Below are positions 18,801-26,880 of a stretch of DNA of 64,000 bases, in pieces; the first letter of the stretch is position 1, and every line of letters begins with the position of its first letter. The stretch covers positions 1,550,001-1,614,000 of the forward strand of contig NZ_CP009227.1 of the NCBI RefSeq assembly GCF_000775995.1, in the 5' to 3' direction. The notes under the pieces are model-generated. The model was not told the origin of the DNA. It was given only the letters and a program-made list of their open reading frames with translations, and did no database searches. Source of the stretch: Treponema sp. OMZ 838. Lineage in GTDB: Bacteria > Spirochaetota > Spirochaetia > Treponematales > Treponemataceae. The position numbers were made by a program, and so were the translations under genes.

Positions 18801-20456
18801 TTTGGAAGCACACCGGTCAATGTTGCAAAGTATAAGCAAGACTTCGCCTTTGACGGTATCGGGAACATGACACGTAAGGTAAGCACGACGAACCTCCCCG
18901 GTTCCCGCGGTAACGCCTATCCCAAGGCAGAGTTAGACTACAGTCTTGATTACGAATACGACCCGGCCTACGCACACCGGCTTGTGCATGCCGGAAACCG
19001 CTACTACCGCTATGACGCAAACGGTAACATTACGGCGGAAAAAGACGGGCCATTTACCGAAGACGATGAGTTTATCTTTACATACAACTATGACCCCGAC
19101 ACCGACGTCTACGGCACCGACTACGGCTTCGGCCTTGACGCCCCGAAGGAGGCGGAAGAGACGCATCCGGAGAACCTATTCGCGTACCGCCGTAACTACA
19201 CGTGGAATGAGAAGAACTTACTCACCAAATCAAGCGACCGCAGCTACACCGTGCACTACCGCTACGGTGAGGACGGACAGAGAGCACTCAAGTACACCGA
19301 GGAAGGAAGAAGCGAAACCTTATACTTTAATAACTTCTACACGATACACATCCCCGTGCAGGATAAGAATAACCCGCAAGGCTTACGTGTACACAAACAC
19401 ATCTTTGTAGGGAACAGTCGCCTTGTAACGGCGATGACGCATACTGACAACAACGGAGATAACGCCGAGCAGAGGGAAAAGCGCTACTACTACCATTCAG
19501 ACCACTTAGGCAGCGCACAGTTTGTAACCGACTGGCGAGGCTGGCAGTATGAGCACATCGAGTACACGCCCTACGGGGAGCTCTGGATAGAGGAAGTCGC
19601 CGCAGGACTGGACAAGCTGCCGTTTAGATTTACCGGCAAGGAGATGGATGAAGAGACAGGGCTTTACTACTACGGCGCGCGCTACCTTGACCCGAAGTAT
19701 TCAAGGTGGTTGAGTGGAGACCCGGCATTAAGCGACTACATACCCAAAGCGCCAATAGACGACGAGGCAAAGAAGCACAATGAAAACTTACCCGGCATGG
19801 GCGGGGTGTTTAATGTGGTGAATCTACACCTGTACCACTACGCGGGGAATAATCCGGTGAAGTATACTGACCCGGATGGAAGAGTTCCGTTGGTAGCAAT
19901 ACTTATAGTCATAGGATTTGTATTTGCCTTACAATCAGATGTACAACCTGTAACTCATATAGATGCAGCAGTAATAAATAATAAACTTTCAAGTATCTAT
20001 TACGATGATCCTGCAAAAAGAACAGGGGGTGAGATAAAAAGTCCGTATACAAGAGAAACCTCGAGGGCAATTAAACTGGAACAACACCCGGTATTAGCAC
20101 TTGGAGCAGCTTTACCAAGAGGTAATTATTCAGAGAGTGATTATTCTGATCCCAATCAAATGAAAGGACATGCAATAGAAAAAACAGGTACAGCTTTAGG
20201 TGCCTTGAGTCTTATTGATACTGTGGCAAAGAATCTGTCTAATGGACATTTGGGAGATGTTACCTTAAACTTAAAAAAAACAGGAAGAAATATAACTTCT
20301 TGGAATATTACTTTGACAACAATAAATCCATTAACCGGCAAAACAACTGGACGACAAGTTTTATCTAGAAAGGATGCATTGAAGTATTTAAATGAAAATA
20401 AGGAGATATTGAAAAATGATCCAGCATATAAAGAATTATGGGATCTGCTTAATTAA
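15843..20456 (+). CDS. long truncated Rhs protein (1537 aa) with tip of unknown activity
   Basis: A GTG start leads through palindromic module C, which joins at 16282 to the fourth FG-GAP motif (GDGDGLPDRVFNIGG). From there to about 19740 the sequence aligns with lead-gene bases 2549-6006 at a constant offset of 13734 at the three points checked. All YD repeats and the Rhs core are therefore present, but the SpvB-like part and three FG-GAP motifs are missing. The core ends NNPVKYTDPDGR. The tip of about 190 residues begins with a hydrophobic helix (VAILIVIGFVFAL) and ends AYKELWDLLN; no toxin family is recognised. Expression is uncertain; it could be a tip donor or a secondary Rhs protein. 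Confidence 0.75.
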   Translation: MKIKFCFYSQPNYSHPRTAIAAEILFAARVMQVWFLKRPSGKTPREQNSSDKKIGAESAVLHFVFFEVIVNKMQQSAKSITIRIARNTLPEVFPLTIGSGKTMPFEKRWSRYKETAENKAEAYRVYGEHLFSACDAVDARIFSKGDGDGLPDRVFNIGGADKLYVQRNKLGKVGLLKKIKLPTGGSYEIAYQRVGNTRELPQSKYVLSSVTMNSGLQTKSGNVQSYKTQYSYKDGYYDRKAKEFYGFKTVRAVTGTGKVTETEYYIDAYYRKGMVKKETVSHSGTVYSIKEYEVDEVPHARVKREWNTLREGYREIRTESEYRYDRYGNVTTLEDKGDVTNPNDDIIARIRYWDSGDERRYFKAHPEKIEVLDGKSGRLLRKREGRYDSQTGAITEVKQYTSSGTSLTYTIDWDESGNIKTLISPTGKKVSYRYQDGIYPVKITEEGSTGGAPYESTLLWDSALGVKLEETDSAGNTMKYRYDGFGRVTEVKSPYDTGNVPYAKYEYHTPSSSFWYTVTANKLTTEAADTAIMKTIVMHDGLGRALYTAKEGEVYREGTAGETNVGWNISGATYYDEAGRKIKEGMPFFYGGDLPNELANKAAYASVEQFYELNDFTKLRNETVYTYDGIDRVIKTVLPDGSEQKNEYAIENSLQVTTATDPLENKSVTKKDARGNIREVERLDKNGTRLTKGRYEYSVLGEMLRAYDANENIVSVTYDLLGRRVALESKDSGRKEWRYDSKGLLEAETDSLLRSKLSEIQYHYDGFDRLVKIDYPFSTDVEYTYGVPGQAGAGEIVHKKDESGDIHYEYGRLSEVVKETRTIKRYEPLCEPETATFTYRSDYLGRMQTMKYPDGETIIYTYDKGGQLKGVSGVKNTIKGSETYSYIDTIVYDEHGQRVYIKYGNGVETRYRYDDKRRWLKDIETKNTQTDEIFQKISYSFDKVGNVLGYANDASVYETSQSYTYDNLYQLIGVEGTSNQYKAIKSFGSTPVNVAKYKQDFAFDGIGNMTRKVSTTNLPGSRGNAYPKAELDYSLDYEYDPAYAHRLVHAGNRYYRYDANGNITAEKDGPFTEDDEFIFTYNYDPDTDVYGTDYGFGLDAPKEAEETHPENLFAYRRNYTWNEKNLLTKSSDRSYTVHYRYGEDGQRALKYTEEGRSETLYFNNFYTIHIPVQDKNNPQGLRVHKHIFVGNSRLVTAMTHTDNNGDNAEQREKRYYYHSDHLGSAQFVTDWRGWQYEHIEYTPYGELWIEEVAAGLDKLPFRFTGKEMDEETGLYYYGARYLDPKYSRWLSGDPALSDYIPKAPIDDEAKKHNENLPGMGGVFNVVNLHLYHYAGNNPVKYTDPDGRVPLVAILIVIGFVFALQSDVQPVTHIDAAVINNKLSSIYYDDPAKRTGGEIKSPYTRETSRAIKLEQHPVLALGAALPRGNYSESDYSDPNQMKGHAIEKTGTALGALSLIDTVAKNLSNGHLGDVTLNLKKTGRNITSWNITLTTINPLTGKTTGRQVLSRKDALKYLNENKEILKNDPAYKELWDLLN
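15859..16282 (+). repeat. palindromic in-frame module, copy C
   Basis: Homologous to copies A and B. The central stem is the copy-A type (GCTGCATTTTGTTT/AAACAAAATGCAGC, 16022-16065), while the neighbouring AAAAGCATAACAATAAGAAT segment is the copy-B type, so it is a mosaic. It ends in AAAAGGGGACGG like the others but continues into a different point of the Rhs gene. Confidence 0.85.
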
Positions 20457-21054
20457 TATTTTTGTTGTTATCATTATTTCTATGTTATTTAGCTGCTCGT
20501 TTAAAGAAACTAAGCAAGTTAATTTTTATGATTATAGGATTGATGATAAAAGTATATTTATGACTTTAGAGTTCAAATTACAAGGCAGAATATATCAACG
20601 AAAAATAAGCTCAAATACTAAAAATATAAAACTAAATGTGGGTAGTGAACTCTTTAGTATTGAACATGATTCTAAGTTTTGTACAAAGGTTATTTCAAAT
20701 ATCAATAGTATTGATATTTATATTTTTCCGAATGAAGTTGTTAAAGATAATCATGGTTTCTACTTATTAAATGAAGTTAAGAATGTATATGCATATTTTA
20801 TTGAATATTATGATGAAAATAATGGAAAGAATTATTATATTTTCTCAAAAGATAATAGTATTGAAAAGCAATCAAAAATTAATTATACACCAAATTATTT
20901 AAATGAATTGCAAGAACTGCGAGACAAGGATATTGCATACTATAATGAAGACGTGCAGGTTTTAGCTTATCCTTATGCTGGATATGTAGTTAGAGGCAGA
21001 GATGGAACGTTACTGTTATTATCAACATTGTGGGATAATAATTCAATAAATTAG
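20416..21054 (+). CDS. lipoprotein, putative immunity to the 1537-aa Rhs tip
   Basis: ATG 20416 lies inside the toxin gene, a 41-base overlap that implies translational coupling. The first 27 residues form a lipoprotein signal (VVIIISMLFSC), with the acylated cysteine at residue 27. The mature part of about 185 residues is rich in Tyr, Asp and Ile; no family is recognised. A later start would lose the signal, so 20416 is preferred. Confidence 0.65.
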   Translation: MIQHIKNYGICLINIFVVIIISMLFSCSFKETKQVNFYDYRIDDKSIFMTLEFKLQGRIYQRKISSNTKNIKLNVGSELFSIEHDSKFCTKVISNINSIDIYIFPNEVVKDNHGFYLLNEVKNVYAYFIEYYDENNGKNYYIFSKDNSIEKQSKINYTPNYLNELQELRDKDIAYYNEDVQVLAYPYAGYVVRGRDGTLLLLSTLWDNNSIN

Positions 21055-21062
21055 TTATTGAT

Positions 21063-21161
21063 ATGATAAAAAATATTTCTTCCAACAGATATGGAAGAAC
21101 AAGCTTTTGGAAATTGAATCCGCATTATAAAAATGTGACTGGCTCAGAGGTGTTTGAATGA
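21063..21161 (+). pseudogene. lost toxin tail (GRTSFWKLNP type)
   Basis: A frame ending at TGA 21159-21161 encodes NRYGRTSFWKLNPHYKNV and then TGSEVFE. The FWKLNPxYKNVTGSEVF ending resembles Rhs tip C-termini. The stop overlaps the next start by ATGA, the hallmark of toxin-immunity coupling. The toxin body has been lost. Confidence 0.55.
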
Positions 21162-21856
21162 TAAAAGAACTTTTTTTTGTTTTCATATTATTCTATCCGA
21201 TTTTTGTATATGGTCAGAATTATATGAAATTTTATGATTTAAAAGAATGTCCTTATACACCGGTAAAAATTAAAAGTAGCGGATGGCTTGAACATAGTTA
21301 CTTGAAAAAAGAAGAATTTATGGAATGTTATATTTCAAACTTTGAAGATTTAGATGGTATAGAAAGTATAAGGTACTATCCTCGTCAGAATTTTATTGGC
21401 GCTAAAGAAAAAGAGCATGGAAAAATTGAGCTTTGCAATCAGGGGTTTTATTTTAATGGATGGGATATTTTCTTAGAAAGTCAAATTTTTTATTTGATAC
21501 AGTACAATGAAAAAAAATATTTGGTACTTGTTGGCGATGTGGCAGCATATAATGCATATAAATATTTTATTTTTGACATAACAGATTTAACGAGAATACA
21601 GTTTTATGAGTTGGAAAATGAATTTTATAATGAAAAAATTGATTCTACAATATTTGGTATATTTAGAAGTCAATTATGTTTTTTTGCGGCAAAGCGTGTT
21701 TACCAATGGAATGGAGATTATTTTTTATGTCCTTATATCATTAAAGACGGTGAATTGAGAGAGTTTGTTGATAGTGATGGAACAGAATTTCGAGTATACT
21801 TCTCATATATTACAAAACCTGATTTTGAATTTAAAATAGTAAGATGTACTTTTTAA
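21158..21856 (+). CDS. exported protein, putative orphan immunity
   Basis: This 232-residue protein has a signal peptide (FFVFILFYPIFVYG, predicted cut before QNYMKF). Its start overlaps the preceding toxin-tail stop by ATGA. The mature protein is aromatic-rich; no family is recognised. Periplasmic immunity is inferred from position. Confidence 0.6.
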   Translation: MIKELFFVFILFYPIFVYGQNYMKFYDLKECPYTPVKIKSSGWLEHSYLKKEEFMECYISNFEDLDGIESIRYYPRQNFIGAKEKEHGKIELCNQGFYFNGWDIFLESQIFYLIQYNEKKYLVLVGDVAAYNAYKYFIFDITDLTRIQFYELENEFYNEKIDSTIFGIFRSQLCFFAAKRVYQWNGDYFLCPYIIKDGELREFVDSDGTEFRVYFSYITKPDFEFKIVRCTF

Positions 21857-21949
21857 TGAAAAATTTACTAGGGAGTATGATGGAAAATGTAAATTACTGC
21901 TAAAGGGGAGCAGGTATTTTGGTGTGAATAAAATTTTATCCACTCTCTT

Positions 21950-22090
21950 CCCACAGAACAAGTTACGACCGTATGTGGGAAGCTATATCAAAGCTATACG
22001 TCCTTATACAGATTTGATATCATGTTTTGCTGACGGCAAAACGTGATACTGTTTAGAACCACCGCCATCCGTGGCGGTATTGAGAAAAAA
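21950..22090 (+). repeat. hairpin leader block, copy 3 (diverged)
   Basis: The anchor reads GAACAAGTTACGACCGTATG. The first hairpin (21987-22018) has mismatches, ATCAAAGCTATAC against ATACAGATTTGAT. The second (22019-22047) is ATCATGTTTTG/CAAAACGTGAT. The third stem CCGCC/GGCGG (22062-22077) is perfect here. It runs directly into a shrunken module remnant (AAAACACCGTGGGAACAAAG). Confidence 0.75.
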
Positions 22091-22138
22091 ACACCGTGGG
22101 AACAAAGCAGTAGAGGAAAAAAGATTGGGGCGGTATGG

Positions 22139-22292
22139 TGCAGCGAAGCGATAGCGAGCCTCAAGCCAATAATCCGGTAAAGTATACCGACCCGGATGGG
22201 AGAATTACAAAAATAGAGATATTGGAAGTAAAATGGAAATATTTGATATGTATCTTGATTATATGATAAATGAATTAAGAATGGAGGAATAG
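22139..22292 (+). pseudogene. Rhs core scrap fused out of frame to a toxin tail
   Basis: A GCGAAGCGATAGCGAGCCTC insert is followed by AATAATCCGGTAAAGTATAC (NNPVKYTDPDGR). The core frame soon loses sense. Another frame ends DMYLDYMINELRMEE and a TAG at 22290, just before the next ATG. This is a remnant of an Rhs end plus a toxin tail. Confidence 0.5.
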
Positions 22293-22296
22293 TATC

Positions 22297-22542
22297 ATGT
22301 TAAAGATTTTTATTAAAGGAATTTTTTTGATAAACCAGCTATAAAAAAGATAGATGAATATTCATTATTTAATATATCGGTTTTTTCTTATGAAATGTTA
22401 TTTTGAAGAGAACACTGATGAAAAACGAGATAAAATACTAAAATTTCTTGCACTCAGCTATTTTCTTTTATTTATATTAGGTGTCACTTTTATAAAATAT
22501 ATATTTTATATTCCATTTTTCATCAGTTCATTAATTATTTAG
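22297..22542 (+). pseudogene. frameshifted membrane immunity-like gene
   Basis: ATG 22297 has a GGAGG upstream and reads MLKIFIKGIF, then shifts at a T7 run (22322-22328). With one extra T it continues DKPAIKKIDEYSLFNISVFS. A second shift near 22410 leads into EENTDEKRDKILKFLALSY and a hydrophobic C-terminus. Two indels thus break a plausible membrane protein of about 82 residues. Confidence 0.5.
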
Positions 22543-22822
22543 TATTTGTATAAATAGTATGAGAAATTATGAAGAAAATAAGAAAAAGTATGAGGATATT
22601 TTTAATGAGGCTTGATTTTATATGTACGTGATATATCTAAAAAAATAATTTCGGACTATGAAAACAAATTGTTTTTGTACCTGCCACTATCGTATGGGGA
22701 ATCAATACTATATACTTAGTTACGGAATAGGTGCTTCTCGAAAAGATGAATATGGTTTTGCTTTAAGGCATCCAATAATATCAGCAGATAGATGTAAATG
22801 TGTATCAACTTTGAGAAAGATA
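22543..22822. other. degenerate stretch between immunity remnants
   Basis: No intact gene is seen. At 22658 the words MKTNCF recur; the same bases open the module gene at 12407, so this is a recombination point with the module leader. A frame from 22658 (QYYILSYGIGASRKDEYGFA and beyond) may be a toxin tail and reads directly into the next gene. Confidence 0.35.
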
Positions 22823-23268
22823 ATGAAAAAGCAGTTTATTCTTTTATTAATTTTAATAGCTCTATTTCTTCTCGTTTGTTTTTTGGTTTGTTTTACTTGC
22901 CTACGACCAACAAATCAAAAACTACATGCAATATGGATCGGGAAAGAAAAAAAACTTACAGATATTTATAGATATAAGTGTGAAAAAATTGTTTTTATTG
23001 AAGGTAAAAATAAAAAGATAAAATTAAGGTGTTTTGTGATTCTGTTGAAATAAAAGAATGGTGCGAAAATCATGATGTTTTAATGCTGTTTATAGATAAA
23101 GATAGACATGCGATAGCATATCCGCTTTATACTTATTTTGATGATTTGGAGAGAGAACCTTTTTATGATGGTATTTGGTTTGAAGTTCCATTTGAAAAGG
23201 AGCTGCCTGAAGATTATGTATTTGTTAAAAGATTAACGAAAAACTCGTTTAGAATTAAAGTGAAATAA
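22823..23268 (+). pseudogene. frameshifted membrane-anchored immunity-like gene
   Basis: ATG 22823 starts MKKQFILLLILIALFLLVCF, a strong signal anchor, and the frame runs to 23053. Near 23025 the sense moves to another frame, CDSVEIKEWCENHDV to LTKNSFRIKVK, ending at 23268. Together the halves give one ordinary exported protein of about 145 residues, so a single indel is likely. An assembly error cannot be excluded. Confidence 0.55.
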
Positions 23269-23274
23269 TATATC

Positions 23275-23391
23275 GTTGAACCGATTGTCGAATCTGTTCG
23301 TAGGAATAGGTCGGTAAGAGGGAACAGAAAAGAGTATGAGGAATATGTATTAAAGCTTCCGTACTTGTACAATCAAATAATGATATGGTAG
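23275..23391 (+). pseudogene. lost toxin tail
   Basis: A 38-codon frame, VEPIVESVRRNRSVRG to LPYLYNQIMIW, ends in TAG at 23389. Basic residues followed by an aromatic end are typical of toxin C-termini here. It is separated from the next immunity-like gene by about 70 bases. Confidence 0.4.
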
Positions 23392-23464
23392 CTTAATACA
23401 TCTAAATAAATACTTTTTGTGTTGAAAAAATATTCTGTGTAGTTATTGATATTAACTAAGGGGG

Positions 23465-23842
23465 ATGAATATGATTATGGTAGTTTTTCCTGTTTGTGCA
23501 GTTACATTCTGGTTCTTTGTAAAAGCTTTTAAAAAATTTGATTCCGAATTTGCTAAAGAACGGAAAAAATTTGTAGAATATCTGGATACAATAAATGATA
23601 TTGAGACTTTAAAACGAATCGGGGAAATAAATATGTTTGGAGTTCGTGAAAAATGGTATCCAAGGTATACGGATCTAATTCCTTATCTTGAATATAAAAT
23701 TCAACAAACAAACGATGATAATTTTAAAACTTACCTAATTGAATATAAGAAATTTATAAAATATTTTTTGTGTACTATGCCATTTATTGTTCTGTCAGTA
23801 ATGATTCCTCTATCATGTATTATTTCTTTGTTCCGTAATTAG
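23465..23842 (+). CDS. membrane protein with cytoplasmic middle, putative orphan immunity
   Basis: This 125-residue protein has an N-terminal hydrophobic segment (VVFPVCAVTFWFFVKAF), a charged middle (residues about 25-98) and a C-terminal transmembrane segment (LCTMPFIVLSVMIPLSCIISL). GGGGG precedes the ATG. No family is recognised. Confidence 0.5.
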   Translation: MNMIMVVFPVCAVTFWFFVKAFKKFDSEFAKERKKFVEYLDTINDIETLKRIGEINMFGVREKWYPRYTDLIPYLEYKIQQTNDDNFKTYLIEYKKFIKYFLCTMPFIVLSVMIPLSCIISLFRN

Positions 23843-23868
23843 AAGTATAAAATCTTTCTGTAAGGTAA

Positions 23869-23988
23869 GATATTAGCAGATGGTATAAAAGTATGGGATT
23901 CTGGACATATGTAATTGCATGGAAATATAAGGAAGATGATTTTGATATATCTGCATGGTCTGCTGTAGATCCGGCTATAAATACTTGA
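23869..23988 (+). pseudogene. lost toxin tail
   Basis: A 39-codon frame, DISRWYKSMGFWTYVIAWKY to SAVDPAINT, ends in TGA. It stands between an immunity-like gene and a leader block, with no immunity gene of its own left. Confidence 0.4.
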
Positions 23989-24016
23989 AAAAGGAAAGAT
24001 ATACACTCTCTCTTCC

Positions 24017-24100
24017 ATAGAACGAGTTACGGCCGTATGTGGAAAGCCGTATCAAAGCTGTACGTTTTTTGTACAGATTTGATATCATGTTTTGCTGATG
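24017..24100 (+). repeat. hairpin leader block, copy 4, cut inside a hairpin loop
   Basis: Anchor GAACGAGTTACGGCCGTATG near 24020; first hairpin at 24051-24083 (one mismatch); left arm of the second hairpin ATCATGTTTTG at 24084-24094 followed by the loop CTGATG. At that point the right arm is replaced by a toxin tail. The breakpoint thus lies in or at the loop of a hairpin. Confidence 0.75.
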
Positions 24101-24192
24101 TCCTTGGCGTAAGTGTGGATGTTGTTAAATCTTCCTACGAGGCCTATCAGTCATGGATGAATAATCACAAAAAAGAGGAGATAGATCAATGA
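24094..24192 (+). pseudogene. lost toxin tail coupled to an immunity gene
   Basis: A frame from the hairpin loop reads DVLGVSVDVVKSSYEAYQSW, then MNNHKKEEIDQ and TGA, overlapping the next ATG by ATGA. The body of the toxin was removed when this end was joined to the leader block. Confidence 0.55.
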
Positions 24193-24644
24193 GCTCATAT
24201 AAATTAAGGATGTTTTTTGAATTTTTGTCATGTATGCCAGGACTTTATTGGATATTATTATGGTTTTTGCTGTTGGTATATTGCGGATTTTCATTATTAG
24301 GAAGATTTAATGAAAAGTTAAAATCAATTATATTTGACAGTTTTGATGTTGACACAGGGTTTCATATTTTCAGATATACAATAATGCCGATTTTTATTTT
24401 TATATTGCTAACAGTAATTTTGCTTATGCGAATAATATCGGGTACTATGGATTATGGATACGGATCGCCTAAACTTTTAATAAAGGTTATTGTGATTGTG
24501 ATTGTATTTGTTGTTCTTTGCTATATTGCAGAGCTTCAACAAAGTAGGTATAAAGCAGGAAAGATAGATAAACTATTTTATGTAAGGGGAATAATCGCAG
24601 CCGTACTACCAGCTTTTATTATAATACCTCTTGTTTTATGGTGA
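24189..24644 (+). CDS. four-helix membrane protein, putative orphan immunity
   Basis: This 151-residue protein has about four transmembrane segments (near residues 16-35, 59-80, 95-112 and 132-150), with short charged loops. It is coupled to the preceding toxin tail by ATGA. No family is recognised. The topology suggests protection against a membrane- or periplasm-acting toxin. Confidence 0.55.
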   Translation: MSSYKLRMFFEFLSCMPGLYWILLWFLLLVYCGFSLLGRFNEKLKSIIFDSFDVDTGFHIFRYTIMPIFIFILLTVILLMRIISGTMDYGYGSPKLLIKVIVIVIVFVVLCYIAELQQSRYKAGKIDKLFYVRGIIAAVLPAFIIIPLVLW

Positions 24645-24981
24645 TCTTTATGTGAAGTGATATAATAAATGGATTTTATAATAAAAAAATTTGATTCGAT
24701 GCCAGAAATGGTTTAAGTACAGTTATGAAGGTTCAAAATTCTATGAATTTGATCTATGTTCTTTCAATTGAGTTCAACGGTTCCGTATTGTCAGACTAAA
24801 TATTAGCAGATGATAATTAGGAATACTGAGATTATAAAGAGTTGGTTATAAGAGTTTATTCTTGTCTCCCCACAGAACGAGTTACGGCCGTATGTGAGGA
24901 ATAAACTGAAATAGGGAAGGTAGTCCTCCGGACAGCAATTGAAGTGGCATCAGACTGTGAAGCGATAGCGAGCTTCAAGCC
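24645..24981. other. gene-free junction zone with partial leader and small hairpin
   Basis: The anchor GAACGAGTTACGGCCGTATG recurs near 24877 but the two large hairpins are missing. A scrap of module (CTCCGGACAGCAATTGAAG) follows, then GTGAAGCGATAGCGAGCTTC near 24958, a GAAGC/GCTTC hairpin also found at 10917 and 22141. A remnant such as ATATTAGCAGATGATAA near 24800 recalls the tail at 23869. Confidence 0.5.
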
Positions 24982-25353
24982 AATAATCCAGTGAAGTATA
25001 CGGATCCGGATGGGAAAGTAGCTGCACTTGATGATGTTACGATAGCCGCTGCAATTGTAGTAACAACTGGTGTTATTGCTATGGCAAATAATCAATCCTA
25101 TAAAGATTCGGCAGATAAAGATAAAAATAATAACACAGGTGCATATACTATTAACTTTGAATCCGAAATGAAATATCACGGAAAAGGAGGGCAGAAACGA
25201 TCAATGCAATCAGCAATGAGAATAAGCTTTACTTATGATGATATGCCTGTAAATATTGATTGGATGCCATCCTCGAATCATAGAGAGCCTTTACGGATGA
25301 ATATGAGCGATTGGCAACAGATGATTGCCCATCATTTAAGAAAACTGGAATAG
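24982..25353 (+). pseudogene. headless Rhs end with KYHGKG-type toxin tip
   Basis: The frame starts in the core end NNPVKYTDPDGK and continues as a tip of about 110 residues, ending QMIAHHLRKLE. The tip has a hydrophobic helix, then FESEMKYHGKGGQKR and a VNIDWMPSSNHRE stretch, a pattern I recall from Rhs tips of unknown activity. Only GTG/ATG codons within the core remain as starts. The tip itself looks complete and is followed by an immunity-like LRR gene. Confidence 0.55.
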
Positions 25354-25445
25354 AAAGAAAAAATTATAACAAGATACAAAGTTCCTGTAAGCTGTTTTTT
25401 ACTTGGGTAATGGCTATGTCCTTGATTGAAGTTAAAGGAGTATAT

Positions 25446-26294
25446 ATGATAATTAAAAAAGATGGATTTTATTTTTTTGATAACTTGAAAGGAGAACCGG
25501 AAACTCTAATTTTAGGTTCAGTTGAAGCTTTTAATCAGAATGAATACAAAATACTTACACAGCAAGAAGTCAATGAGCTTTTAAACTATATACGGACTAA
25601 TCGTATCACAAAAATAAGTACGTTTTGGGGCTATCCCTACGATAATATCGATTTTATTACTGAATTTTCATGGATTGAATCTATAAGTATAACAGAACCC
25701 CATATAACAAAACTAGATATTATAAATAAAATGCCGAATCTTGTTTATATTTCTTGGGACGATCCTATACCTTTTAATATTAATAATCCTGTTTTAAAAG
25801 AACTTTCTTTTGAGTGGCATAAAAATAATTCGATTTCATCTAATTGCAAGAGTTTAAGATCCATTTGTGTTACAAACTGTAAGGATTTAACCGGATTATT
25901 TGAACAAATTTGTATACTTCCAAATGTAGCTCGTGTAGCAATTGTAAAAAATTTTTCAGTCAAGGATTGTACATTTATGAAACCGATGGCAAAACTGGAA
26001 TATTTAGGACTAAGTTACTTTACTAAACTTGAAAGTTTGAATGGTATAGAAGTACTGGCGCCTACATTAAGATATCTTGAACTCGATACAGGAAGTAAAA
26101 TATACGATCATAGTCATCTAAAAACATTAAAAAAGTTAGAAGTACTAAGAATTACTCACAAAGGTATTATAAAGTCTCTTGATTTTATACAAGAAATGCC
26201 CATGCTCAAAGAACTTGCTGTTGTAGGACCGAAATTAGAAGATAATAATCTTTCTTATTGTAACCATATTCCAACACTGCAAATATGGCGGTAA
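25446..26294 (+). CDS. leucine-rich-repeat protein, putative immunity
   Basis: ATG 25446 follows AAAGGAG at good spacing, preferred over earlier in-frame starts. This gives 282 residues without a signal peptide. Repeats of about 22 residues with L/I-x-x-L-x-L spacing run from about residue 75 to the end (for example MAKLEYLGLSYFTKLESL and LKTLKKLEVLRI). LRR proteins are a known class of immunity protein in polymorphic-toxin loci. A broken second copy of the 5' part lies at 35521-35676. Confidence 0.65.
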   Translation: MIIKKDGFYFFDNLKGEPETLILGSVEAFNQNEYKILTQQEVNELLNYIRTNRITKISTFWGYPYDNIDFITEFSWIESISITEPHITKLDIINKMPNLVYISWDDPIPFNINNPVLKELSFEWHKNNSISSNCKSLRSICVTNCKDLTGLFEQICILPNVARVAIVKNFSVKDCTFMKPMAKLEYLGLSYFTKLESLNGIEVLAPTLRYLELDTGSKIYDHSHLKTLKKLEVLRITHKGIIKSLDFIQEMPMLKELAVVGPKLEDNNLSYCNHIPTLQIWR

Positions 26295-26303
26295 GGTAAA
26301 ATA

Positions 26304-26390
26304 GTGAATGTTTTTTGGACATCAAACGCCATTAATAGTTATTTAATGGGATCTGTAATCAGCGGTATGAAGAGAAAGGGGCGTGAATAA
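26304..26390 (+). pseudogene. lost toxin tail
   Basis: A frame VNVFWTSNAINSYLMGSV to KRKGRE ends in TAA overlapping the next ATG by one base (TAATG). Close coupling to a lipoprotein gene supports its being a toxin end. Confidence 0.45.
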
Positions 26391-26880
26391 TGAAAATAAA
26401 TAAGTATTTCCTTATACTAGTCTTTTTATTCTGTTTATCAGCATGTTCTTTTGTGAAAGATTTATATTTATCAAGAGAAGTAAGCAGGCATTTTAAAGAA
26501 ACGAAGTCTTTTGAATTAGCCAAAGCTGTTATGCATCAAATGGAAGAACAGCGGCAATTCAAGCATTACATATTCAAGATGTAGAAATGACATATTATTT
26601 TATTGTTGAATTAAAGGCTGATATAACGCAACCTTATTATTCGCCTGATTATGTCGTTCTGGAAGGTGAGGAGAAGAAAAAGCATTATCCTGTTTCTTTA
26701 TTACGGGATTTTTGGATATATCTGCTCGATTCAGATGAATATAAAATGAAGAGAAAAATAATTGAAGAGTTTGAAAGACAAGGTGTCGATTATAGGAATA
26801 CACAACCTAGTAAATATGCATTACAAAAAATAAAACAATTATATCCAAATACATGGGAGGAGTATTTACAGAAATATTAA
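26390..26880 (+). pseudogene. frameshifted lipoprotein, putative orphan immunity
   Basis: ATG 26390 begins a lipoprotein signal (LVFLFCLSACS, cysteine near residue 20). The frame runs to TAG 26582. Upstream of ATG 26587 the second frame is already sensible (AIQALHIQDVEMTYYFIVEL), so both halves are probably one gene broken by an indel near 26550. Joined, they encode about 163 residues. Confidence 0.55.

Noticed and set aside
12255..24903. CRISPR array
   Set aside because: The repeats are long, widely spaced, internally palindromic and separated by genes; there are no regular spacers and no cas genes.
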